Assembly: GCA_025360005.1 (NCBI GenBank)
Contig: JANYDA010000032.1
Span: 1-64,000, forward strand
Length of the DNA: 64,000 nucleotides
From: Fibrobacteria bacterium
GTDB lineage: Bacteria; Fibrobacterota; Fibrobacteria; UBA11236
Direction: 5' to 3'
In this document: one piece after another, positions 46,500 to 54,305 of the stretch
How the letters are laid out: the number at the start of each line of letters is the position of its first letter
Numbering within the stretch: position 1 is the stretch's first letter
Program-made: the position numbers and the translations under genes
The notes under the pieces: model-generated
Seen by the model: the letters and a program-made list of their open reading frames with translations, nothing else
Told to the model about the DNA's origin: nothing
Database searches by the model: none

Positions 46500-49400
46500 A
46501 TGCGCGCAAGCAAACCGACATCCGTCATCATCCGCCCGGGCCGGCGCAAAGCATTCGCCCTGTGCCTAGGCGTTCTGGGGGCCGCCATCTGGACGGGATG
46601 CTCCAGCCCCACCTCGTCCAAGAAAACCGCCTGCGCCTGCGAGAAGGACAAAGCCCCCAACACCGCCATCAAGGGACTGGATGGCCAGGACTCGCTCGTC
46701 AAGGCCGCCAAGGCCCTGGGCAAGGGCGTCATCACCGGAGCGCTGCAGGGCGAGGGCAAGGACGTGGTCAAGGGCTTGCTCAAGACGGGCGCCAACGCCG
46801 CCGGGGAGCAACGTTATCTTTCCACCGCGCCCGTTCCGCTGGAAGGCGCCACCATTCTCATCTTCGACGCGTTGCGGCCCACCACCGCGGCGGAGACCAC
46901 CATCACCACGGACAAGAAGGGCAATTATTCCGCGGTGCTCAAGGCGGGGCGCTATTACGGATTCGCCGTGCACCTGGACCTGGCCACCTTCCGCCTGGTG
47001 ACCGCGTCCATCCCGTTCATCAGCCCCAAGAAGGACACCCTCACCAGGCTGGACACCGCCACCGCCATCGAGGACGTCACCAGTCCCACCGTCACCGGCG
47101 TGTACGACGCCACGTCTCCGGACGCGGACGGGCTTTTCCTGGTCGGCGCCATCCCGGCCGGCAACGCCAGGATCAACGTCGCCTTCTCGGAACCCATCCA
47201 GCGCGAAAGCGTCAAGGGCATCCTGGTAGGCAAGGTGGACGAAAACAACAGCAACGGTTCCGTGCTCCTGAAGGATACCCTGGCGGCGGCGGCGATAGCC
47301 TATAGCTGGAGCGGCGACAGCAAGCAATTGACGCTATCGCTGGGAAAGCTGGAATCGGATTCCCGTTACGCCATCATTCTCCCCACCTCCCTGAAGGATC
47401 TGGCCAAGAATCCCCTGGAAAAGGAATACCGGGCCGTGTTCCAGGCCGTATCGGACGACAAGTCCGCCGATCAGCCCTTCACCGTCAGTTCCACTTACCC
47501 CGCCGACAAGGATGCCCTGAAGCCCACCCAGAACCCGCTGATCAATTTCTCCCGGCCGCCCCAGGTCTTCTCCGCCCTCAACTCCATAGTGATGGATCCC
47601 AAGGTCGAGGGTTACTGGGAAGTTACCGGGTCCAGGCTCTCGTTCGTGCACAAGGAACCGTTCCAGGTGGGCGCCACCTACACCGTGGCCATCCCGGACA
47701 CCCTCACGGATCTCGGCGGCAACAAGCTGGACAAGATTTCCCGCTTCGCCTTCACGGTCAAGGATTACGACGGCGCCGCCAAGGATAAGAAGGGCCGCGA
47801 TCAGGCGGTGGCCTTGCTGATGGAGGATTTCTTCAACGCCTACCTGCAAGGCGACATCGGCAAGTTGGGCAGCCTGCTCGATCCCTCCTTCCGCATGGAA
47901 AGCGGCAGCCAATTCCTCTCCTCGCCGCAATTCCTGGACAAGATCCGCCGGGAGGTATCGGAAAAGAACCTGCGCAACGCCGGCTTCCTGGCGCCCATCT
48001 ACCGGCATGACGCCGTTTCCTGTTCCACCAAGGTGTTCCTGCGCAAGGTGGCTTCCCTGGACAAGAAAGACACCCTCTGGGTGCAGGCCAAATCGGCTCC
48101 CGGCATTTTGCCCAAGGTTTATCGGGCCGAAAAGGAACTCACCGCCGGCCTGGCCTGGTCCTCGGCCGATCCGCGCCTCACCGTGGAAGGCAGGGATTTC
48201 ATCTATGACCTTACCGCCGCCGGCGGATTGGAAAACGCCACCGGCGATGCGCGCTTTCTGGGCGAACAGATGCGCCAGTCCACCAGCATCGTGCTGGACG
48301 CGGTGAAAGACATCGTCAAAGACGAATTCACCATCGACGGCGGTATTAGCGTCACGGATGCGGAAGCCAAGGCGGCGGTCAAGCTCACCATCGTTACCCA
48401 GCGCGGGCGCATGGATTGGGATCCGGCCTTGGCCTGCGCGGACGGCGCCGGTCAGGACACCAGTTTCCAAATCGTGAAATTCATCCTGGGCTACACCGGC
48501 ACCAAATGGGTGGTCAACCATGCCGTGGATCAGGGCAAGGTGGAAAAGCAGCAATTCAACCAGGCCGTCGCCGCCGGCGATTTCAAGGTCCGCGAGATCA
48601 AGCCCATCAATCTGCTGGGCCCGGTGGGAGGCATCGACGGTGCGGGCGACGCTTCCGGCCGCGTCAACTTCCATTTCCGGGGATTGGATTTCGACAGCGT
48701 GGGGGGCTATTTGCTGGGACTGGCGGAGGATCCCAAGTTCACGGGCGGCCGGCCCTTGTACGGAGCCTTGTATTTCATCCGCACGCAAGGCAAAGGCGCG
48801 GAGCATAAGCTGCTCATCGACGCTTCCGCGCAAGTGGTCTCCGGCGGCACTTCCATCCTTCGGGACGTTCAGGCGCTGGGCCTGCCGGGCTGGGAACGGG
48901 TCAATTTCAAATACCCGCTCATGGAAATGTTCAATGCCGACAAAAACCTGGCCGGAGTATACCAATGGAAGGTGATCGCCGTGCGCGATACCTCCGCGGC
49001 GCAATTCCTGGCCAACGGCTTCCTGCCGGATCGGTATTACGGCGAATCCGATTTCGGCGCCGCGCGCGGCTCCTTCGCCGTGAAAGGCTATCCCAACGCC
49101 AACGATTTCAAGAAACTGGATGCCCAAGCGGCGCCGTCCGTTACCGCCGCTGCGGCCCAGGAAAGCTTCGCGGACCGGGATCTGGACGGATTCCCGGACT
49201 ACATGGAGCTCAACTACAAGACCAATCCCAACGACAAGGGAAGCTTCCCCAACTTCCTGGTCGACACCGATCGGGATGGCATCGCGGACTTCCTGGAAAT
49301 GCTGGTCGATCCCTCCGGCGTGGAGCGGGAAGCCACGGACGCGGAGAAGAAAGGTTTCTTCAAGGCCCTGGCCGGCCTGGGCGTCAAATGGATCGATAGC

Positions 49401-51278
49401 GACGGGGACGGCGTTCCCGACGACGTGGAAAAGCTGCTGGGCTACAATCCCAACGACCCCGCGAGCAAACCGGCGACCCGCGCTCGCGTCTCCGCTCCTT
49501 CCGGCGTCTACTCCGGTCTCATCAAGCTGGGCGACAACGCCTATCCCATCAAGTTCAAGGTCCGCAACCAGCAGGATACCCTGTTGGTTTCCTACTCCGC
49601 TTATCTCAAGGACACCTTGACCGATACCGTGGCCGGCAGCCTCAATGAATCCATGGGCGAATTCCTCTTCCCCATCCGCCTGCCGGACAGCGGCCCTGAT
49701 TCCGGTAAGAGCCTGCTCTTGCGCGGCACCTACGATAAGAACCGCGCCTTCCTGCAAGGCGCCGCCAACCGCATCGCATCCGTCCCCAGGCTGAGCACGG
49801 TCTTCGCCGGCGGCCCGTTCGTGGGCCAATACGCGGCCAGCGGTAGGGGCGAAGACGTATCCGGATACCTGGACATCCAGAAAGCGGCGCCCGCCGGCAC
49901 CACGGCGCCCACGGTTGCCACGACCCCGGGTACCACCGCGGTTACCATCTCCCCCGCCGCGGTCATGGCCTACCGCAAGCCGCCCTCCGGCCTGGGCAAT
50001 GCGCGCTTCAGCCTGAGGCAATCCGGCAGCAAGCTATTTACCATGACCATCGATGACGAGTTCGGCGACGAAGTGGCGGTGCTGGATTCCACCCATTCCT
50101 ATAACCAGGATGACGGCAGTTTCGACATCAGCGCCCGCCTGACGCGCACGGATGCGGTCAAGCAATATACCCGGCGCTTCCAGGTCAACGCACGGCTCGG
50201 GCGCGGCAAGGATTCCCTGGCGGATATCTGGGTGCTGGACGGCAGCATGACGGAAAGCCTGGACTCGTGCAAGAAGTTCGACGCGGCCGCGCCCGGCACA
50301 TGCGCGGAAAGGCTGTACCGCGACGTCCCCGGCCAGTTCTCCCTAAAGGCCGCCGCCAACGACGCTTCGGTCAAAGTCTTCGGCAACGGCGTGGCCGGCG
50401 ATTTCGCGGGATGGCTGCAGCAGGATAAATTCGGCACGGGACTTTCGGACGGCAATACCGCCACGGCCGCGGGCGGGACCGCCGGCACCCCCGGGAGCGT
50501 GACCGCGGTAAGCGATCCCACGCCACCGGAATCCTTCTCCAAACCCTATGCCGGCACGGCGGCCCAGTTCCGCGTATACCTGGAGCAATCCGGCATCGGC
50601 GCCGGGGAAGCGTGCTACCTATCCATGCGCGGGCGCGTGATGCGCACGGTCAACGACAGCCTGCACGTCCGGGACGGCGCCTTCCCCTATTGCGGGAACG
50701 TGCAAATCCTGCCCACGCCCATTCCCTTATTGGACGGGGCCAGCGTCCAGGAGATAAGCGATTATAAGCGGGATTCCATCCTGGCCACCTCGCCCAAGTA
50801 CGCCGTGCTGGCCATCGAGGATGATTTGCTCCCCGGCACGCCCGCCAAGCTGGCCAAGGCGCGCGATGCCTTGGGTTTCGTGCGGCTGGGCGTGTTCCTG
50901 ATCGAATCCCGTTACGTGGATCCCGGCGCCTTCACGGGCGGCAAATGCCTGGACGGCGGGCTGCTGCCGCCGCCGTTCCCCTTGGATGCCGGCCTGCCCG
51001 CCAAGCCGTCGGGCTATGAATATTTCCGCGGGGATCTGGAAGTCCTGCGGACCGCATTAAGCGGGGCCGGGAATAAGATCACGGTAGTGAAGGACGGGTC
51101 TGCCGCGACCGCGGTGAAGGGAGTCAACCCGGCCACCCTGCGCATCGACCCGGAATCGCGCGCGGCTATGGCTGCCGATAGCGAGGATCCTTCGCTGGGA
51201 TATGTGTTGTTGGGCGCCGCCGGCCAAGCGGGTACGCCCAAATCCGTAGGCGGTTTGCCCGCCGCGCTGGCCCAATAA
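46500..51278 (+). CDS. Very large lipoprotein with Ig-like and calcium-binding repeats
   Basis: 1592 residues. The signal ends in W-T-G-C-S-S, so the cysteine at about residue 34 is probably lipidated. Residues about 195-430 hold two Big_5-like Ig domains (R-I-N-V-A-F-S-E-P-I; F-T-V-S-S-T-Y-P-A-D). About 430-560 has an NTF2-like look (D-F-F-N-A-Y-L-Q-G-D-I). Between about 887 and 993 there are three calcium-binding-type loops: D-R-D-L-D-G-F-P-D, D-T-D-R-D-G-I-A-D and D-S-D-G-D-G-V-P-D, as in thrombospondin type 3 repeats. The rest is beta-rich and unassigned. It starts 103 bases after the giant adhesin and is probably expressed with it, perhaps as its cell-surface anchor. Confidence 0.85.
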   Translation: MRASKPTSVIIRPGRRKAFALCLGVLGAAIWTGCSSPTSSKKTACACEKDKAPNTAIKGLDGQDSLVKAAKALGKGVITGALQGEGKDVVKGLLKTGANAAGEQRYLSTAPVPLEGATILIFDALRPTTAAETTITTDKKGNYSAVLKAGRYYGFAVHLDLATFRLVTASIPFISPKKDTLTRLDTATAIEDVTSPTVTGVYDATSPDADGLFLVGAIPAGNARINVAFSEPIQRESVKGILVGKVDENNSNGSVLLKDTLAAAAIAYSWSGDSKQLTLSLGKLESDSRYAIILPTSLKDLAKNPLEKEYRAVFQAVSDDKSADQPFTVSSTYPADKDALKPTQNPLINFSRPPQVFSALNSIVMDPKVEGYWEVTGSRLSFVHKEPFQVGATYTVAIPDTLTDLGGNKLDKISRFAFTVKDYDGAAKDKKGRDQAVALLMEDFFNAYLQGDIGKLGSLLDPSFRMESGSQFLSSPQFLDKIRREVSEKNLRNAGFLAPIYRHDAVSCSTKVFLRKVASLDKKDTLWVQAKSAPGILPKVYRAEKELTAGLAWSSADPRLTVEGRDFIYDLTAAGGLENATGDARFLGEQMRQSTSIVLDAVKDIVKDEFTIDGGISVTDAEAKAAVKLTIVTQRGRMDWDPALACADGAGQDTSFQIVKFILGYTGTKWVVNHAVDQGKVEKQQFNQAVAAGDFKVREIKPINLLGPVGGIDGAGDASGRVNFHFRGLDFDSVGGYLLGLAEDPKFTGGRPLYGALYFIRTQGKGAEHKLLIDASAQVVSGGTSILRDVQALGLPGWERVNFKYPLMEMFNADKNLAGVYQWKVIAVRDTSAAQFLANGFLPDRYYGESDFGAARGSFAVKGYPNANDFKKLDAQAAPSVTAAAAQESFADRDLDGFPDYMELNYKTNPNDKGSFPNFLVDTDRDGIADFLEMLVDPSGVEREATDAEKKGFFKALAGLGVKWIDSDGDGVPDDVEKLLGYNPNDPASKPATRARVSAPSGVYSGLIKLGDNAYPIKFKVRNQQDTLLVSYSAYLKDTLTDTVAGSLNESMGEFLFPIRLPDSGPDSGKSLLLRGTYDKNRAFLQGAANRIASVPRLSTVFAGGPFVGQYAASGRGEDVSGYLDIQKAAPAGTTAPTVATTPGTTAVTISPAAVMAYRKPPSGLGNARFSLRQSGSKLFTMTIDDEFGDEVAVLDSTHSYNQDDGSFDISARLTRTDAVKQYTRRFQVNARLGRGKDSLADIWVLDGSMTESLDSCKKFDAAAPGTCAERLYRDVPGQFSLKAAANDASVKVFGNGVAGDFAGWLQQDKFGTGLSDGNTATAAGGTAGTPGSVTAVSDPTPPESFSKPYAGTAAQFRVYLEQSGIGAGEACYLSMRGRVMRTVNDSLHVRDGAFPYCGNVQILPTPIPLLDGASVQEISDYKRDSILATSPKYAVLAIEDDLLPGTPAKLAKARDALGFVRLGVFLIESRYVDPGAFTGGKCLDGGLLPPPFPLDAGLPAKPSGYEYFRGDLEVLRTALSGAGNKITVVKDGSAATAVKGVNPATLRIDPESRAAMAADSEDPSLGYVLLGAAGQAGTPKSVGGLPAALAQ

Positions 51279-51360
51279 AACCCACCCAGAAAGCGGCGGA
51301 GCATGGAGGAGGACGCCGCAGGCGATCTACCCGGAGCGCTCCGGGCATACGCCGGGTTTT
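51277..51360. terminator. Probable bidirectional terminator region
   Basis: AAAACCC (51277-51283) and GGGTTTT (51354-51360) flank a perfect 16-base palindrome CCCGGAGCGCTCCGGG (51330-51345). It lies between the converging lipoprotein and small barrel genes. Confidence 0.45.
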
Positions 51361-51370
51361 GACCGGCGCG

Positions 51371-51400
51371 CTAGAAGACGCTAGAAGACATTAGAAGAAG
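51371..51400. repeat. Three 10-bp tandem units at the end of the small barrel gene
   Basis: CTAGAAGACG, CTAGAAGACA and TTAGAAGAAG stand head to tail. On the gene strand each unit encodes the phenylalanine-stop pair (TTC TAA or TTC TAG), so the gene's last codon and stop are repeated twice downstream. Confidence 0.75.
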
Positions 51401-51933
51401 TAGCGCATTCCCAATCCGGCGGAAATGGCCACGCTGGTATTGGGCAGAATGGCTATGCCGGGACCTATCTCCAGAAACACGTCCAAGGGCGCGCTGGGGA
51501 AAAGGTACTCCAGGCCCACTACGCCGCGCCCGCCCACGTAGGGGTTGTTGGAAATGTTCGTCCATAGCCCCATGCCGTAATACAAAGGCATGCGTCCCCG
51601 CCTGACAGGGATCAAATTCCACTCGTGCCAGACATAATCGACATTCATGGAAATATGATCATCGCCCAGGATGCTGAACCCCAAGATGAAATCGAGGGCA
51701 TTGGCCGGACCCAGCCAAAGCTTGCCGGAAACGCCCGAAGGCTGCCCCGCTACGATGCCCAAGCCGAAATCCCCCGCCGCCTGATTGGCCCGGATGCAAC
51801 TCGGCATTCCCAATAGCAATAGCAATACGGCCGCGGCCAGTTTGGCCGACAACGATTTGGCCGGGTTGATGCGCGCCGGCCGGGTAAAAGTCCGCGAAGC
51901 AATGACGACGGAGCGATTAGAAGAAAGATCCAT
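51391..51933 (-). CDS. Small outer-membrane beta-barrel-like protein
   Basis: 180 residues from ATG 51933, which has GGAGG eight bases upstream. A long N-terminal region (about 45 residues) ends in a hydrophobic signal L-A-A-A-V-L-L-L-L-L-G. The mature part shows alternating strands with small turns (F-G-L-G-I-V-A-G-Q-P-S-G-V-S-G-K-L-W-L; V-F-L-E-I-G-P-G-I-A-I-L) and ends in R-Y-F-F. A C-terminal phenylalanine after a last strand is the usual signal for outer-membrane assembly. About eight strands are expected. No specific family recognised. Confidence 0.72.
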   Translation of the reverse strand: MDLSSNRSVVIASRTFTRPARINPAKSLSAKLAAAVLLLLLGMPSCIRANQAAGDFGLGIVAGQPSGVSGKLWLGPANALDFILGFSILGDDHISMNVDYVWHEWNLIPVRRGRMPLYYGMGLWTNISNNPYVGGRGVVGLEYLFPSAPLDVFLEIGPGIAILPNTSVAISAGLGMRYFF

Positions 51934-52532
51934 AAGCGAAACCTCCGGGAAGTAACCCACGATTGTATGAGGGGAATATATTAATTGGAGGATGCGGGTG
52001 GAAACGCAATCCGGCTAACCCGGAATCAGGGACGGAGGATTTCAGCGCCTGCCGGCCGGGATCGGATCCTTCCAAGCTGACAATCACGATAATGAATCCG
52101 GGCGCGAACCTTCCGGGCTCCCTTTCCCACGCCGACAGCAGACTTGGCTACCGGGCCGCCCTGCATCTCCCCTCCGATCCGCCCGCGTTCCCATCCGCAA
52201 CTGCGCCTGGAACCGCAATGCTACCTTGAGGGACGCCGGGGGAACCGGTCCCTTGAAAGCGAGCGCACGGCCATGCCGGAACGCGAGGCCGTGGAATCGC
52301 CGCGGCCTCCCTGCTCGATATTTGGCCTGCCCCGCCATAGTAACATAAGGGTTACCCCAATACATGGCCAGGTGACGAGGCGGTTCCTTCCCGTCCGGAT
52401 CGGTGGAACGGATATCGGCCCCGCCCGGCGCGGCTTCGGCCGGCCTAAAGTCGGTGGAGTCGAGCCGGATCAACAGGGGGAAGCTCCTGACGGACGAAGC
52501 CAGAGCGGCGCTAAATTCCTACCTTCCCGGCC
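51934..52532. other. 600-base region without a convincing gene
   Basis: Open frames of up to 130 codons exist on both strands, but they are rich in Pro, Arg and Gly, lack family features and look like GC-driven chance frames. The region holds the upstream DNA of the barrel gene and one exact GTAAC-N6-GTTAC palindrome (52340-52355). I see no tRNA or known riboswitch. Confidence 0.6.
52340..52355. repeat. Exact GTAAC-N6-GTTAC palindrome, site 6
   Basis: In the gene-poor region between the small barrel and small membrane protein genes, so coding constraint does not explain it. Confidence 0.8.
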
Positions 52533-52853
52533 ATGATATTAGCCGATAAAATCGTGACTCTGTTATGCCTTCTGGCGGGGTTTCTCTGGATCCGGGAACG
52601 CGCCCGCGCGGTGAGTCTGGAAAACCAGATCGGCAGGGCCGTGATTGGGGTTTTTGTGATCCTGCCCGCGGTACTGTTCGGAGAGAAATATTTCTTCGAC
52701 AACTTCCATTTCGGGGCCTATACGGACCTGTTGATCAAAGCCGTATTGCTGCTGTTGCCCTTCCCGCTGATCGGATTCCTCCTGCTCAAGCGGAGCCCGC
52801 CGGAACCGGGCTCCGCCAAGGGGGCCCCCGCTTCCGGACCCTCCCCGGAATAA
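52533..52853 (+). CDS. Small integral membrane protein
   Basis: 106 residues with three hydrophobic stretches (about residues 5-20, 36-50 and 67-85) separated by charged loops, and a proline/alanine-rich tail P-P-E-P-G-S-A-K-G-A-P-A-S-G-P. The ATG has no strong ribosome site. No family recognised. Hydrophobic pattern and length support a real gene, but homologues would be needed to be sure. Confidence 0.55.
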   Translation: MILADKIVTLLCLLAGFLWIRERARAVSLENQIGRAVIGVFVILPAVLFGEKYFFDNFHFGAYTDLLIKAVLLLLPFPLIGFLLLKRSPPEPGSAKGAPASGPSPE

Positions 52854-52931
52854 CCGCCGGGCACAGCCGAAGCCTAGAGGCAAGGCCCGCCGCAGCTGGC
52901 GTGACCGCGCGTTTGGGAGGCCGTCCTCCCT

Positions 52932-53990
52932 TCAGGCGGAAGCCGCGCCCATCATGGTCTCATGCGCTTTGAGCACCATCCGCTCGGTGGTTTCCCATCC
53001 CACGCATTGATCCGTGACGGAGACCCCGTAACGCAGCTGTGACCTGTCTCCGGGGATTTTCTGGCTCCCCTCGAACAGATTGCTTTCCACCATCGCTCCC
53101 ACCAAAGCCGAATTCCCGGCCATCTTCTGTTCCACTACGTTCTGCCAGACCACTTCCTGAAGCTCATGGCGCTTCTGGGTATTGCCATGGCTGCAATCCA
53201 CCACCAGCCGGGCCTCCATGCCGGCCTTCTTCAATTGCCCGGCCGCTTCCGCGATGCTGTCCGGATCGTAATTGGGCTTGGATTTTCCGCCGCGCAAAAC
53301 CACGTGGCCCCAGGGATTCCCGCGCGTCTTGACGATGGCGGTGCGGCCGTCCGAATCCAGGCCCAGGAAATTATGCGCGAAGCGCGCCGATTGCATGGCG
53401 TCCACGGCCACTTGGATATTCCCGTCCGTGCCGTTCTTGAAACCCACCGGCATGGATAAACCGCTGGCCATCTGGCGATGGGTCTGGGACTCGGTGGTGC
53501 GCGCCCCGATGGCCGCCCAGGTCACCAGATCCGCGATGTATTGCGGAACGATGGGATCGAGGAATTCCGTGGCCGCGGGGACGCCCATGGCGTTGATCTG
53601 CAGGAGCAGGCGGCGCGCCTCGCGCACGCCCGTGGAGATATCGCAGGAATCGTCCAGGAAAGGATCGTTGATGAATCCCTTCCAGCCCACCGTGGTACGC
53701 GGCTTCTCGAAGTAGACGCGCATGAGCAGGAAAAGCTTGTCCCCCACCTTGTCGCGCAGCGCCTTGAAACGCCGCGCATATTCCAGCGCCGCGTCGGTAT
53801 CATGGATGGAGCACGGGCCCACGATGGCCAGGATGCGCGGATCCTCGCCCGCCAAAATGGCCTGGACTATCTTGCGGCCCTCCACCACCGTCTGGATGGC
53901 CGCCGGTTCCATGGGCAGCATCCGCTTCAATTCTCCCGGAGCGATCAAAGGCACTATCTCCCGTATATTCAGGTTCTCGGTAGTCGGCAT
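52932..53990 (-). CDS. aroG: 3-deoxy-7-phosphoheptulonate (DAHP) synthase, class I
   Basis: Joins phosphoenolpyruvate and erythrose-4-phosphate, the first step of the shikimate pathway to Phe, Tyr and Trp. ATG 53990, with GAGAGGAT upstream, gives 352 residues, matching AroF/AroG/AroH (about 350). Family blocks include I-V-G-P-C-S-I-H-D, R-V-Y-F-E-K-P-R-T-T-V-G-W-K-G, G-A-R-T-T-E-S-Q-T-H-R, G-F-K-N-G-T-D-G and D-C-S-H-G-N. The enzyme is normally feedback-controlled by an aromatic amino acid; which one cannot be read here. Transcription appears to be controlled by the attenuator upstream. The frame runs open to 54212, but that part is the leader. Confidence 0.96.
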   Translation of the reverse strand: MPTTENLNIREIVPLIAPGELKRMLPMEPAAIQTVVEGRKIVQAILAGEDPRILAIVGPCSIHDTDAALEYARRFKALRDKVGDKLFLLMRVYFEKPRTTVGWKGFINDPFLDDSCDISTGVREARRLLLQINAMGVPAATEFLDPIVPQYIADLVTWAAIGARTTESQTHRQMASGLSMPVGFKNGTDGNIQVAVDAMQSARFAHNFLGLDSDGRTAIVKTRGNPWGHVVLRGGKSKPNYDPDSIAEAAGQLKKAGMEARLVVDCSHGNTQKRHELQEVVWQNVVEQKMAGNSALVGAMVESNLFEGSQKIPGDRSQLRYGVSVTDQCVGWETTERMVLKAHETMMGAASA

Positions 53991-54050
53991 AACATCCTCT
54001 CGTGTCCAATCCGGGCCCGTCCGGCCATTTCCCGACGGTTTGGGGATAAT

Positions 54051-54080
54051 AAAAAACCCCCGGGTATTCCCGGGGGTTGG
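54051..54080 (-). terminator. Attenuator terminator of aroG
   Basis: On the minus strand CCCCCGGG (54076-54069), loop AATA, CCCGGGGG (54064-54057), then TTTTTT (54056-54051). It is a textbook intrinsic terminator placed 60 bases before the aroG start, downstream of the leader peptide. Confidence 0.88.
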
Positions 54081-54119
54081 TGTTTCGGCTCGAAGCGGCG
54101 CGAATTCCCTAACCCCCGG
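54069..54119 (-). promoter_or_regulatory. Antiterminator alternative pairing
   Basis: CCGGGGGTTAGG (54119-54108), which spans the end and stop codon of the leader peptide, can pair with CCAACCCCCGG (54080-54070), leaving one A bulged. The second strand is also the 5' arm of the terminator, so the two structures exclude each other. Confidence 0.75.
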
Positions 54120-54171
54120 CGGTTTCCCGCCAGAAGTAGAAGAAATACGAGCTGCTGAAAGCGTTACGCAT
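54109..54171 (-). CDS. Aromatic-rich leader peptide of aroG
   Basis: A 20-codon frame, ATG 54171 to TAG 54109, encoding M-R-N-A-F-S-S-S-Y-F-F-Y-F-W-R-E-T-A-G-G. Six aromatic codons are consecutive (Y-F-F-Y-F-W); in total there are four Phe, two Tyr and one Trp. The enzyme downstream makes the precursor of all three. The start is about 12 bases from the -10 box with only GGA as ribosome site, so the leader RNA is very short before the ATG. Directly after the aromatic run, GGCGG-GAAA-CCGCC can form a small hairpin. The peptide itself need not have a function; ribosome stalling on its aromatic codons is the expected signal. Confidence 0.85.
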   Translation of the reverse strand: MRNAFSSSYFFYFWRETAGG

Positions 54172-54183
54172 GGTTCCAATGCA

Positions 54184-54212
54184 AAGATACCGCGCGCGCG
54201 GCTTCCGGTCAA
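54184..54212 (-). promoter_or_regulatory. Promoter of the aroG leader
   Basis: On the minus strand TTGACC (54212-54207), a 17-base spacer and TATCTT (54189-54184). The -35 matches five of six consensus bases. Transcription would start about ten bases before the leader ATG. Confidence 0.7.
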
Positions 54213-54305
54213 CCCAATTCCCGCGAATCAGGGCCCGGGTTGCGGAAATGCCCTGCCGGGCGCGGCAAAATCCCGCTCAATCCCGTTTGCCGCCGCTTGA
54301 AGACG

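Noticed and set aside
51371-51400. CRISPR-like repeat
   Set aside because: Only three 10-bp units without spacers and no cas genes in the window. No CRISPR array was seen anywhere.
51963-52536. Possible genes of about 130 codons on either strand
   Set aside because: Arg/Pro/Gly-rich composition, no ribosome sites, no recognisable motif and overlapping frames on both strands. Treated as non-coding.
53991-54212. N-terminal extension of DAHP synthase to 54212
   Set aside because: The extra 74 codons are not part of the family and coincide with the leader peptide, attenuator and promoter on the same strand.
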